Shown here: positions 1-6,928 of the stretch, piece by piece
Layout: each line of letters starts with the position of its first letter
How positions within the stretch are numbered: position 1 is the first letter of the stretch
DNA from: Clostridia bacterium
Lineage (GTDB): Bacteria; Bacillota_A; Clostridia; Oscillospirales; CAG-272
Assembly: GCA_017472105.1 (NCBI GenBank)
Contig: JAFUQY010000072.1
Span: 1 to 7,597, forward strand
Direction of reading: 5' to 3'
Length of the DNA: 7,597 nt
Notes under the pieces: model-generated
Told to the model about the DNA's origin: nothing
The model's database searches: none
The model's input: only the letters and a program-made list of their open reading frames with translations
Program-made: the position numbers and the translations under genes

Positions 1-14
1 CGGGGTGTTTGCAG

Positions 15-20
15 TATAAT
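15..20 (+). promoter_or_regulatory. possible -10 box upstream of araB
   Basis: A perfect TATAAT lies 35 nt before the araB start codon, in an AT-rich stretch, which is a reasonable place for a sigma70-type -10 box. The matching -35 box would fall just before the first base of the window, so it cannot be checked. A chance match in AT-rich sequence is possible. Confidence 0.4.
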
Positions 21-55
21 ATGATATATATTTCCGTCAATCAAAGGATATTCCC

Positions 56-1735
56 ATGTCTGACAATAAATACACCATCGGCATTGACTACGGCACCCTT
101 TCCGGACGCGCGCTTCTGGTTCGTGTCTCCGACGGGTGCGAGATGGGCTCCTCCGTTTTTGCCTATCCGCACGGAGTCATGGATGAGTTCCTCGACGCCC
201 CTGCCGGAAAAATCGCTCTCCCTCCGGACTGGGCACTGGAGCATCCCGCCGATTATCTCGAAGTCCTCACCCGCACCGTCCCCGACGTGATCGCGCAGTG
301 CGGCATAGATCCTGCGGACGTCATCGGCATCGGCATCGACTTCACCAGCTGCACTCTCATCCCGACGTACGCGGACGGAACACCGCTCTGCATGACGCCG
401 GAATTTGAGAACAATCCGCATGCCTACCCGATCCTCTGGAAGCATCACGCGGCGCAGAAGTACGCAAACCGCCTCAACGCAATCGCAGAAGAGCGGAACG
501 AGCCGTGGCTGAAATACTACGGCGGTGCGATCTCCTCCGAATGGACGTTCCCGAAGATCTGGCAGGTGCTCGATGAAGCTCCCGAAGTCTACGAAAAGGC
601 TGACAAATTCATCGAATGCGGCGACTGGATCGTATGGCAGCTCACCGGAAATGCGACCCGCGGCGGCTGTCACGAGGGCTACAAATCCATGTACACCGAC
701 GACGGCTATCCGTCTCCCGATTTCTTCAGGGCACTCGATCCGGGACTCGAGAACGTCATCGCGGACAAGTGCTCCGATCCCGTGCTCTCTCCCGGACAGC
801 GCGCAGGTACACTCACCGATGAGATGGCAGAAAAGCTCGGGCTGAAACCCGGTATCGCCGTGGCGGTCAGCGTTCCCGATGCCCACGTTGCGTCCCCTGC
901 GATGCGCGTCGGCAAAATCGGCAGACTCCTCGCCATCATGGGCACATCCACCTGCCACCTCCTCGTTTCCGACAAGCTCGTACCCGTTCCCGGCATCTGC
1001 GGTGTCGTAAAGGACGGCGTTCTCCCCGGATTCTACGGCTACGAAGCCGGTCAGGGATGTGTGGGCGACCATTTTGCGTGGTTCGTCGAGCACTGCACGC
1101 CCGTTTCCTATCACGAAGAAGCACTCTCCCGCGGCATGACCGATATCCAGCTCATGTCCGAGAAGGCGGATGCTTTGAAACCCGGTGAATCCGGCATTCT
1201 CGCCCTCGACTGGTGGAACGGCAACCGGAGCATCCTCGTCGACACCGATCTCTCCGGCATGTTCCTCGGCATGACCCTGACAACAAAACCGGAAGAGCTG
1301 TTCCGCGCACTCCTCGAAGCCACCGCATTCGGCACCCGCATGATCGTCGAAAACTACCGCGAACACGGCATCGAGGTCAACGAATACATCGCGGCGGGCG
1401 GCATTGCGAAAAAAGCTCCCGGCATGATGCAGATCTACGCGGACGTCACCGGCATGGAAATCCACATCGCGTCGTCCACGCAGGGTCCCGCACTCGGTTC
1501 CGCCATCTACGCTTCCTGTGCGGCAGGAGCTGAAAACGGCGGCTACGATACCATCGCGGAAGCGTCCGAGAAGATGGGCACGAAATACGATAAAACCTAC
1601 CGCCCCATTCCCGAAAACCGTGCGGTCTACGATAAGCTCTACGCTGAGTACAAGCTCCTGCACGATTACTTCGGACGCGGCGAAAACAACGTCATGAAGC
1701 GCCTGCGGGATCTCAAGGCGGACACAAAACGATAA
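56..1735 (+). CDS. araB: ribulokinase AraB
   Basis: This cytoplasmic sugar kinase of the FGGY family phosphorylates L-ribulose with ATP to L-ribulose 5-phosphate, the second step of L-arabinose catabolism after AraA. The 559-residue product has the length usual for AraB (about 560). Residues 8-18 (IGIDYGTLSGR) form the N-terminal phosphate-binding loop of the actin-like ATPase fold. Further family landmarks are the GIGIDFT segment near residue 95, DAHVASPA near 277, GTSTCH near 299, GYEAGQGCVGDHFAWFV near 326, LALDWWNGNRS near 385, and a C-terminal AAGGIA...MMQIYADVTG block. The end (LHDYFGRGENNVMKRL) closely resembles Bacillus AraB from memory. The start is supported by AAAGGA at 43-48, 7 nt upstream. 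No araA, araD or arabinose transporter is visible, although they could lie upstream of the window. The 34-nt gap to trpS holds no terminator, so readthrough into trpS is likely. Confidence 0.96.
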   Translation: MSDNKYTIGIDYGTLSGRALLVRVSDGCEMGSSVFAYPHGVMDEFLDAPAGKIALPPDWALEHPADYLEVLTRTVPDVIAQCGIDPADVIGIGIDFTSCTLIPTYADGTPLCMTPEFENNPHAYPILWKHHAAQKYANRLNAIAEERNEPWLKYYGGAISSEWTFPKIWQVLDEAPEVYEKADKFIECGDWIVWQLTGNATRGGCHEGYKSMYTDDGYPSPDFFRALDPGLENVIADKCSDPVLSPGQRAGTLTDEMAEKLGLKPGIAVAVSVPDAHVASPAMRVGKIGRLLAIMGTSTCHLLVSDKLVPVPGICGVVKDGVLPGFYGYEAGQGCVGDHFAWFVEHCTPVSYHEEALSRGMTDIQLMSEKADALKPGESGILALDWWNGNRSILVDTDLSGMFLGMTLTTKPEELFRALLEATAFGTRMIVENYREHGIEVNEYIAAGGIAKKAPGMMQIYADVTGMEIHIASSTQGPALGSAIYASCAAGAENGGYDTIAEASEKMGTKYDKTYRPIPENRAVYDKLYAEYKLLHDYFGRGENNVMKRLRDLKADTKR

Positions 1736-1769
1736 AAATTATAATTCACATAAAAGGAAACCCAATACC

Positions 1770-2780
1770 ATGTACAAAGATCAGAAAGTTGTATTCTCCG
1801 GCGTGCAGCCGTCCGGTGTCCTCACCATCGGCAATTACCTCGGCGCGATCCGGAATTTCGCGGATTTTTCCGATACCTACCACTGCTACTACTGCGTCGT
1901 TGACGAACATGCCATCACTGTGCGTCAGGTTCCCGCAGATCTCCGCAAGAGAACCTACGAAACTCTCGCGCTCTATATGGCGTGCGGTCTCGATCCGGAA
2001 AAGAATACCCTCTTCGTCCAGAGCCATGTCTCCGCTCATGCCGAGCTCGGCTGGATTCTCGACTGCTATACCATGTTCGGCGAGCTGTCCCGCATGACCC
2101 AGTTCAAGGATAAGTCCGCAAAGAACGCAGACAACGTCAACGCAGGCCTCTTCACCTATCCCGCACTCATGGTTGCCGATATTCTCCTGTACCAGACCGA
2201 TATGGTTCCCGTAGGTCAGGACCAGAAGCAGCACCTCGAGCTGGCACGTGACGTCGCCGCAAGATTCAATTCCGTCTACGGCGATACCTTCGTGGTTCCC
2301 GAACCGTATATCCCCAAGACCACAGCGAAGATCATGTCCCTCGCCGAGCCTACCAAGAAAATGTCCAAGTCCGACGACAACGAAAACGCAACCGTGCGTA
2401 TCCTCGACCCCAAGGACGTCATCATCCGTAAGTTCAAGCGCGCCGTCACCGACTCCGGCAGCGAAGTGCGCTACGACGAAGCCGAAAAGCCCGGCGTGTC
2501 CAACCTCATGTCCATCTACGGCGCATTCACCGGCAAGACCATCGAGGAAACCGAACGCGAATTCGCAGGCAAGGGCTACGGTGACTTCAAACTCGCCGTC
2601 GGTGAAGCATGCGCGGACGCTCTCGCTCCCGTTCAGGCAGAATTCGCACGCCTCGCAGCCGATAAGGCATACCTCGAAGACGTCATGGCAAAGGGTGCCG
2701 AAGCTGCCGCAAGAGACGCCGCAAGAACCATGAGCAAAGTCAGACGCAAGCTCGGTTTCATTGAATTAAAGAGAAGATAA
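1770..2780 (+). CDS. trpS: tryptophanyl-tRNA synthetase TrpS
   Basis: This class I aminoacyl-tRNA synthetase charges tRNA(Trp) with tryptophan using ATP and normally acts as a cytoplasmic homodimer. The 336-residue length is typical of bacterial TrpS. Residues 10-25 hold SGVQPSG followed by TIGN, the family's version of the HIGH ATP-binding signature. GELSRMTQFKDK follows near residue 105, VGQDQKQH is at 148-155 (tryptophan and adenylate pocket region), and the KMSKS loop is intact at 197-201. The ATG has a weaker AGGA at 1755-1758, 11 nt upstream. The gene sits 34 nt after araB with no terminator between them. Such pairing with a sugar kinase has no obvious functional meaning and is probably positional. 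No T-box leader is seen upstream, so tryptophan-responsive control at this site is not evident. After the stop codon comes copy A of the intergenic element. Confidence 0.97.
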   Translation: MYKDQKVVFSGVQPSGVLTIGNYLGAIRNFADFSDTYHCYYCVVDEHAITVRQVPADLRKRTYETLALYMACGLDPEKNTLFVQSHVSAHAELGWILDCYTMFGELSRMTQFKDKSAKNADNVNAGLFTYPALMVADILLYQTDMVPVGQDQKQHLELARDVAARFNSVYGDTFVVPEPYIPKTTAKIMSLAEPTKKMSKSDDNENATVRILDPKDVIIRKFKRAVTDSGSEVRYDEAEKPGVSNLMSIYGAFTGKTIEETEREFAGKGYGDFKLAVGEACADALAPVQAEFARLAADKAYLEDVMAKGAEAAARDAARTMSKVRRKLGFIELKRR

Positions 2781-2884
2781 ACCCCGTCCCCCGCCGGAAT
2801 TGGATCGTCATTCTCCCCGGCGCGCGTGAGCCCGGATATCGTACAATTCAAGTAACGAAATCCCGCAATCGCTCCACGGCGCGG

Positions 2885-2914
2885 GCGAATAGGGTCTCGG
2901 AGGTCCCTATGAGC
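2885..2914 (+). other. conserved covarying hairpin in copy A
   Basis: A 6-bp perfect stem, ATAGGG (2889-2894) with CCCTAT (2905-2910), encloses the 10-nt loop TCTCGGAGGT. It is flanked on both sides by GA, which could form tandem G-A pairs, and then by a closing GC/GC pair. Copy B has ATGGGG/CCCCAT in the same place, so the third pair changes from A-U to G-C on both sides while the loop differs by only one base. Confidence 0.65.
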
Positions 2915-3044
2915 CGTATTAACGAGTTCCATATAATTTGGTACGCATCAGTCGGCTATGCACCCTCAAGTACAGTCTGCAATTGCTTCCGTAGAAAGCT
3001 ATCAAAAAAACCAAACTGCACATAGTCATAAAAAATCCCCCGAA

Positions 3045-3097
3045 GCTGACAAAACCATATCAGTGCATAAACCGTCAACGCACTGCACCTCGTCAGC
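3045..3097 (+). other. nested stem with alternative TGCAC partners, copy A
   Basis: GCTGAC (3045-3050) pairs perfectly with GTCAGC (3092-3097). Inside it, GTGCA (3063-3067) can pair with TGCAC (3084-3088). A second TGCAC at 3017-3021 is also able to pair with the same GTGCA, giving two mutually exclusive folds. All four strings recur at matching positions in copy B. The arms are short and no energy was calculated. Confidence 0.5.
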
Positions 3098-3103
3098 CGA
3101 AAG

Positions 3104-3129
3104 TTTTTGCGGAGCTTTTTTCAAAAAGC
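3104..3129 (+). other. T-run/T-run/A-run hairpin module, copy A
   Basis: TTTTTG (3104-3109), GCTTTTTT (3114-3121) and CAAAAAGC (3122-3129) lie in series. The A-run arm can pair with the first T-run (TTTTTG/CAAAAA, long loop) or with the second (GCTTTTT/AAAAAGC, tight 2-nt loop). No U-tract follows, so this is not a standard intrinsic terminator. Confidence 0.5.
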
Positions 3130-3169
3130 GACCGTACTCCCCAAATAATAACCCTGCACTATCTAAAAT

Positions 3170-3175
3170 AAGGAG
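3170..3175 (+). promoter_or_regulatory. ribosome binding site deciding the SorE-like start
   Basis: AAGGAG, a near-perfect Shine-Dalgarno sequence, ends 10 nt before the ATG at 3186. An in-frame ATG exists at 2958, but it lies inside the repeat element, lacks such a site and would add 76 residues unrelated to the dehydrogenase family. The start at 3186 is therefore preferred. Confidence 0.88.
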
Positions 3176-3185
3176 ATATATCACC

Positions 3186-4469
3186 ATGAAAACCAAAGCG
3201 GTACGTCTGCACGGCACGATGGATCTGCGGCTGGATGAATTTGAGCTGCCGGAGATCAAGGATACGGAAATTCTTGCTGAGGTTATTTCGGACAGCATCT
3301 GCATGTCTTCGTATAAGGCGGCATCGCAGGGTCCGAATCATAAGAGAGTTCCCGACAATGTAGCGGAGAATCCCGTTATCATCGGCCACGAATTCTGCGG
3401 CAAGATCGTCAAGGTCGGCGCGAAGTGGGCGGATCAGTTCAAGGCAGGCGAAAAGTACGTCATTCAGCCCGCGATCAACTATAAGGGCTCCCTCGATTCT
3501 CCCGGATATTCCTACCCCTACTGCGGCGGCGCGGCAACGTATGTCATCCTCCCCGAGGAAGTCATGCTTCAGGGATGCCTGCTCCATTACGACAGCGACG
3601 CGTACTTCTACGGAAGCCTTGCCGAACCCATGTCCTGCATCGTCGGCGGCTATCACGCGAACTACCATACCAAGCCCGGCGTTTATCAGCACGATATGGG
3701 CGTAACCGAAGGCGGATGCATGGCAATTCTCGCTGGTGCCGGCCCCATGGGTCTCGGTTGCGCTGACTATGCAATCCACGGCGGACGCGCTCCCAGACTC
3801 CTCATCGTCACCGATATCGACGACGCGAGACTCGAACGCGCTGCCAAGCTCCTCACAAAGGAAGATGCCGCAAAGTTCGGCGTTGAGCTCCACTTCGTCA
3901 ATACCGCGAATATCGAAAATCCCGTCGAATACCTCAAGTCCTTCACCGGCGGCGCGGGCTTCAATGACGTCTTCGTCTATGCTCCCGTCAAGTCCGTTGT
4001 GGAAATGGGCGACGCTATCCTCGGCCGCGACGGATGCCTCAACTTCTTCGCCGGTCCCACCGATACCTCCTTCTCCGCAATGTTCAATTTCTATAACGTC
4101 CACTACGGCGCTACCCACATCGTCGGCACCTCCGGCGGCAATACCGATGACATGATCGAATCCATCGATCTCATGCAGAAGAAGCTCATCAATCCCGCGG
4201 GCATGATTACCCACATCGGCGGCCTCGATGCATGCGCAGAAGCGACCCTCAATCTCCCCAAGATCAAGGGCGCGAAGAAGCTCATCTATACCCACGTTTC
4301 CCTTCCTCTCACCGCAATCGAAGATTTCGGCAAGGAAGCTGAGGCAAACAAGGGTACCGAACTCGGTCAGCTCTATGCCGATCTCGATAAGCTCTGCAAG
4401 GATGCAGGGGATCTCTGGTGCCCCGCTGCCGAAAAGAGACTCCTCGAATATGCCGGCGTGGATGCGTAA
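3186..4469 (+). CDS. zinc-binding MDR dehydrogenase, L-sorbose-1-phosphate reductase-like
   Basis: A 427-residue member of the medium-chain dehydrogenase/reductase superfamily, probably a cytoplasmic NAD(P)-dependent oxidoreductase of a sugar or sugar phosphate. Cys39 (SICMSSYK) and His68-Glu69 (GHEF) match the catalytic zinc ligands, and LAEPMSC at 145-151 fits the remaining conserved acid region. The Rossmann nucleotide-binding loop is GAGPMG at 184-189, followed by an acidic TDIDD at the end of the second strand, which suggests NAD(H) preference. The four-cysteine structural-zinc lobe seen in Tdh-type members is absent. Overall sequence and length recall proteins annotated as L-sorbose-1-phosphate reductase (SorE), but the substrate cannot be fixed from sequence, and no sor-type PTS genes or other sorbose genes are in view. 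The gene follows the structured element, has its own strong ribosome binding site and ends at a clear terminator, so it may be expressed alone or from an upstream trpS transcript. Confidence 0.85.
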   Translation: MKTKAVRLHGTMDLRLDEFELPEIKDTEILAEVISDSICMSSYKAASQGPNHKRVPDNVAENPVIIGHEFCGKIVKVGAKWADQFKAGEKYVIQPAINYKGSLDSPGYSYPYCGGAATYVILPEEVMLQGCLLHYDSDAYFYGSLAEPMSCIVGGYHANYHTKPGVYQHDMGVTEGGCMAILAGAGPMGLGCADYAIHGGRAPRLLIVTDIDDARLERAAKLLTKEDAAKFGVELHFVNTANIENPVEYLKSFTGGAGFNDVFVYAPVKSVVEMGDAILGRDGCLNFFAGPTDTSFSAMFNFYNVHYGATHIVGTSGGNTDDMIESIDLMQKKLINPAGMITHIGGLDACAEATLNLPKIKGAKKLIYTHVSLPLTAIEDFGKEAEANKGTELGQLYADLDKLCKDAGDLWCPAAEKRLLEYAGVDA

Positions 4470-4486
4470 TCCGGTAAATTGAATCC

Positions 4487-4517
4487 AAAACCGTGCCTTC
4501 ATCGGGTGCGGTTTTTT
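4487..4517 (+). terminator. intrinsic terminator after the SorE-like gene
   Basis: AAAACCGTGCC (4487-4497) pairs with GGTGCGGTTTT (4505-4515) over 11 positions, including two G-U wobbles, with a 7-nt loop. The 3' arm merges into a run of six T (4512-4517). It starts 17 nt after the stop codon and separates this gene from the lysR unit. Confidence 0.9.
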
Positions 4518-4599
4518 CCTGTTTTTGTTCACTTCGACAGAATTTTCACTGCCGAATGCGGACGTTTTGACAAGGTGCTCAATTCGGAAAAATCTATAA

Positions 4600-4684
4600 C
4601 CCGATTCTCAGCCCGATTCCCCTGTCCGGGACGGCGTACATTGTACAAATCCGCCAATTCAGTTATAATTAAATTCGAATCGGG
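4600..4684. promoter_or_regulatory. repeated CCCGATTC boxes around the distal lysR promoter
   Basis: CCCGATTC occurs at 4600-4607 and 4612-4619 (12-nt period), and its exact inverse GAATCGGG lies at 4677-4684. Together they bracket the distal promoter at 4641-4669. An 11-nt palindrome, GTACA-T-TGTAC (4636-4646), overlaps its -35 box. Three copies of an 8-mer within 85 nt suggest operator sites, possibly for LysR autoregulation. The binding protein is unknown. Confidence 0.4.
4641..4669 (+). promoter_or_regulatory. distal sigma70-type promoter upstream of lysR
   Basis: TTGTAC (4641-4646) and TATAAT (4664-4669) are separated by 17 nt, a near-consensus arrangement. Transcription would start about 115 nt before the lysR ATG, giving a longer leader than the proximal promoter. 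Confidence 0.6.
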
Positions 4685-4730
4685 TCGTTCATATAGCTTT
4701 TTTTGATAACGGGTTAATTTAAAATCCCTC

Positions 4731-4759
4731 TTTACAAACCTTTTTTTGTGTATTATAAT
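4731..4759 (+). promoter_or_regulatory. proximal sigma70-type promoter of lysR
   Basis: TTTACA (4731-4736) and a perfect TATAAT (4754-4759) are spaced by 17 nt, with a T-rich spacer. The predicted start of transcription is about 25 nt before the ATG. Because no terminator lies between lysR and tdh, this promoter probably also serves tdh. Confidence 0.8.
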
Positions 4760-4792
4760 TAGTACAGAATTTACACGATACGGAGAAGCCAA

Positions 4793-5713
4793 ATGACCAT
4801 CCAGCAATGTAAATACATCCTCGCCATCGCACGCTCCGGTTCCATGAACGAAGCCGCGAAGAGCCTGCTTGTTTCTCAGGCAAGCCTTTCGTCCGCTGTG
4901 CGCGAGCTTGAGGATGAGTTCAATATCCGCATTTTCGACCGCTCCAACAAGGGCGTGCGCATTACCCGTGACGGTTCGGAGTTCATCCGCTACGCACGTC
5001 AGCTTCTTGCCCAGTACGAGGTCATCACCGACCGCTATCAGGGCGAGGACAAAAAGAGCATCCGGAATTTCGCGGTGACTTCCCAGCATTACGACTTCGT
5101 CGCGGAGGCGTTCGTCGTGTTCATGAAGAAATTCCGCGTGGATTTCAACCTCTCCCTCAAGGAAGCGCGCACGTTCGAGGTCATCGACGACGTCACCAAC
5201 CTGCGCTCCGACGTGGGTATCCTCGCCTACCTCAAGGCTCCCACCGGCGGCTACATGGAACGCTACCTCAAGAGAAACGGTCTGGATTACCACCAGCTCT
5301 TTGAAACCTCACCTCATGTCTTCCTCGGCAAGCACCACCCTCTCGCAGACCGCGAACAGCTTACCCTCGAGGAGCTTGCGGAATATCCCTACATCACCTA
5401 TGACCAGGGTGAAGCCGGCCCCATCGAATTCTCCGAGGAGCTGACCGAAAGCAATCCCACCAAAAAGCACATCCGCATCAATGACCGCGCAACCCTCATG
5501 AACCTGCTCCTCAGCACCGACAGCTACACCATCGGCACCGGCGTCATGACGTCCGATCTGAACAAGGGCAGCGTCGTTGCAGTCAAGCTCGCGTCCGGCG
5601 ATGTCTATTCCGTGGTTATGATTCACCGCGCCGACGTGGGACTGAGCGAGGATGCCGACAAGTTCATCCGTGTGCTGCACGAGGTTACCTCGAAAATCGG
5701 CAGCGAAGCGTAA
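4793..5713 (+). CDS. LysR-family transcriptional regulator
   Basis: This 306-residue DNA-binding regulator has the normal length and two-part layout of the LysR family. The winged helix-turn-helix covers about residues 1-60, with the recognition segment SMNEAAKSLLVSQASLSSAV near 17-36 and FDRSNKGVRITRDG as the wing. A linker helix follows to about residue 90. The effector-binding domain (about 92-300) begins at FAVTSQHYDFVAEAF and contains HHPLADREQLTLEELAEYPY. The start has GGAGA at 4782-4786, 6 nt upstream. Unlike many LysR genes it is not divergent from a target. It lies 54 nt upstream of tdh on the same strand without a terminator, so it most likely regulates tdh and perhaps kbl in response to threonine or a related metabolite. 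That role is inferred from position alone; the effector is unknown. CCCGATTC boxes upstream may indicate autoregulation. Confidence 0.93.
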   Translation: MTIQQCKYILAIARSGSMNEAAKSLLVSQASLSSAVRELEDEFNIRIFDRSNKGVRITRDGSEFIRYARQLLAQYEVITDRYQGEDKKSIRNFAVTSQHYDFVAEAFVVFMKKFRVDFNLSLKEARTFEVIDDVTNLRSDVGILAYLKAPTGGYMERYLKRNGLDYHQLFETSPHVFLGKHHPLADREQLTLEELAEYPYITYDQGEAGPIEFSEELTESNPTKKHIRINDRATLMNLLLSTDSYTIGTGVMTSDLNKGSVVAVKLASGDVYSVVMIHRADVGLSEDADKFIRVLHEVTSKIGSEA

Positions 5714-5767
5714 TCCCGCATCATCAATCCGTCAAAAATTCAAATTATATATACATAGGAGTTCATC

Positions 5768-6805
5768 ATGCTTGCACTTGTTAAGAAATACGCAAAACCC
5801 GGCCTCTGGATGGAAGAAGTTCCGGAACCCGTCTGCGGCGACAACGACGTCAAGATCAAGATCCACAAAACCGCTATCTGCGGCACCGACCTGCACATCT
5901 ACAACTGGAACCAGTGGTCTCAGGACACCATTCAGGTTCCCCGCGTAATCGGTCACGAATATGTCGGCGAAATCGTTGAATGCGGCAAGAACACCACCCG
6001 CACCCACGTCGGTCAGATCGTGTCCGGTGAAGGTCACATCGTCTGCGGCAAGTGCCGTAACTGTCTCTCCGGCAACGGTCACCTCTGCAAGGAAACCGTC
6101 GGCGTCGGCGTAAACCGTGACGGTGCATTCGCTGAATACCTCGTAATTCCCGAAACCAACGTACGCCCCTGCGCTGACAACATTCCCGAAGAAATGTACT
6201 CCTATTTCGATCCCTTCGGAAACGCTGTTCATACCGCTCTCGCATTCGATCTCGTAGGTGAAGACGTTCTCGTTACCGGTGCTGGCCCGATCGGCATCAT
6301 GGCTGCATGCGTTGCTCAGTTCTGCGGCGCGCGCTACGTTGTCATCACCGACCTCAACGATTACAGAATCGATCTCGCAAAGAAGCTCGGCGTCAAGTAT
6401 GCCATCAACACCGCAAAGGACAGCCTCGACGATCTCATGGCTGAACTCGGCATCGTAGAAGGCTTCGACGTCGGTCTGGAAATGTCCGGTGCACAGTCCG
6501 GGCTCGGCACCATGGTTGACCACATGGTTCACGGCGGCCGCATCGCTCAGCTCGGTCTTCTCCGTCAGGACGCTAAGCTCGACTGGAACAAGGTAATATT
6601 CAACGGTCTGACCATCAAGGGTATCTACGGCCGTCAGATTCACTAAACCTGGTACAAGATGCAGGCTATGCTTCAGGGCGGTCTCGACATCGCAGGCATC
6701 GTAACCCACCGCTACGACGTACGCGACTTTGAAGCAGGCTTTGAAGCAATGAACTCCGGCAACTCCGGTAAGGTCGTTCTCGACTGGACCAAGCTGCACG
6801 ACTAA
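5768..6805 (+). pseudogene. tdh: L-threonine 3-dehydrogenase with an in-frame TAA at codon 293
   Basis: Tdh oxidises L-threonine with NAD+ to 2-amino-3-ketobutyrate as a zinc-dependent medium-chain dehydrogenase. The start has AGGAG at 5757-5761, 6 nt upstream. Catalytic-zinc residues Cys38, His63 and Glu64 are present, as are Thr40 and His43, the structural-zinc cysteines 93, 96, 99 and 107, and the NAD loop GAGPIG at 171-176 followed by Asp195. At 6644-6646 an in-frame TAA falls between GRQIH and [10 protein letters not shown], where E. coli Tdh (recalled) has Glu in GREMFETWYKM. The same frame then continues for 52 sense codons, closely matching the Tdh C-terminus ([24 protein letters not shown]), to a natural TAA at 6803-6805. 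The uninterrupted protein would be 345 residues, normal for the family. The stop would remove 53 residues of the catalytic domain and probably inactivate the enzyme. Because the downstream frame is undecayed, this is a very recent nonsense mutation or a sequence error. Confidence 0.9.
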
Positions 6806-6928
6806 GACGCCTTCGTCCAAGAGAACAGATAAGCTTGAATAGATAATAAAGCCCAACTCCACCACGCGCGTGAGCCCGGATAAGCAACAATTTAAGCTGC
6901 TATATCCCGCAATCGCAAACCGGCTGCT

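Larger units (their letters stand above)
2813..3133 (+). repeat. structured intergenic repeat element, copy A
   Basis: About 320 nt, beginning 32 nt after the trpS stop and ending 52 nt before the SorE-like start, align with copy B at 6857-7175. Hand counting gives about 79% identity over ~276 columns with few indels, apart from a divergent stretch at 2915-2951. The best-conserved blocks are CGCGCGTGAGCCCGGATA (2821-2838), ATCCCGCAATCGC (2860-2872), the hairpin at 2885-2914, GCACCCTCAAG (2960-2970), AAAAATCCCCC (3031-3041), CGCACTGCACCTCGTCAGC (3079-3097) and the final T-rich/A-rich module. A 1-nt length change near 3041, compared with copy B, shifts any reading frame, which argues against a conserved protein. 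Several shared inverted repeats suggest a folded RNA. No terminal inverted repeats or target duplications were seen. I do not recognise the family. The strand is assumed from the flanking genes. Confidence 0.88.

Noticed and set aside
41..1663. A 540-codon open frame on the minus strand
   Set aside because: It lies wholly antisense to araB. Its composition is what GC-rich codon bias on the other strand produces, and it shows no recognisable domain.
2792..2822. CGCCGG/CCGGCG inverted repeat as a trpS terminator
   Set aside because: The stem is only 6 bp with a 19-nt loop and no T-run follows, so it does not look like an intrinsic terminator.
2892..2908. T-box leader (GGAGGTCC or GGTGGTCC resembling the T-box sequence)
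   Set aside because: The core TGGNACCGCG is not present, no terminator/antiterminator follows, and the position near the 5' end of the element is wrong.
2911..2919. GAGCCGTAT resembling group II intron domain V
   Set aside because: The rest of domain V is missing, copy B lacks the string, and there is no intron-encoded protein or 5' GUGCG boundary.
2932..2937. TATAAT in copy A as a promoter for the SorE-like gene
   Set aside because: No -35 box is found 16-18 nt upstream, it lies in the divergent segment and it is absent from copy B.
3114..3133. GCTTTTTTCAAAAAGC as an intrinsic terminator
   Set aside because: The stem is almost all A-T with a 2-nt loop, and GACC follows it instead of a U-tract, on either strand.
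2958..3185. N-terminal extension of the SorE-like protein from an upstream ATG
   Set aside because: It is a translation of repeat copy A. The dehydrogenase family begins at the MKTKAVRL segment, which has a near-perfect ribosome binding site; copy B contains a frame-shifting indel.
3159..4532. A 457-codon open frame on the minus strand
   Set aside because: It is antisense to the SorE-like dehydrogenase, overlaps the terminator and has no family motifs.
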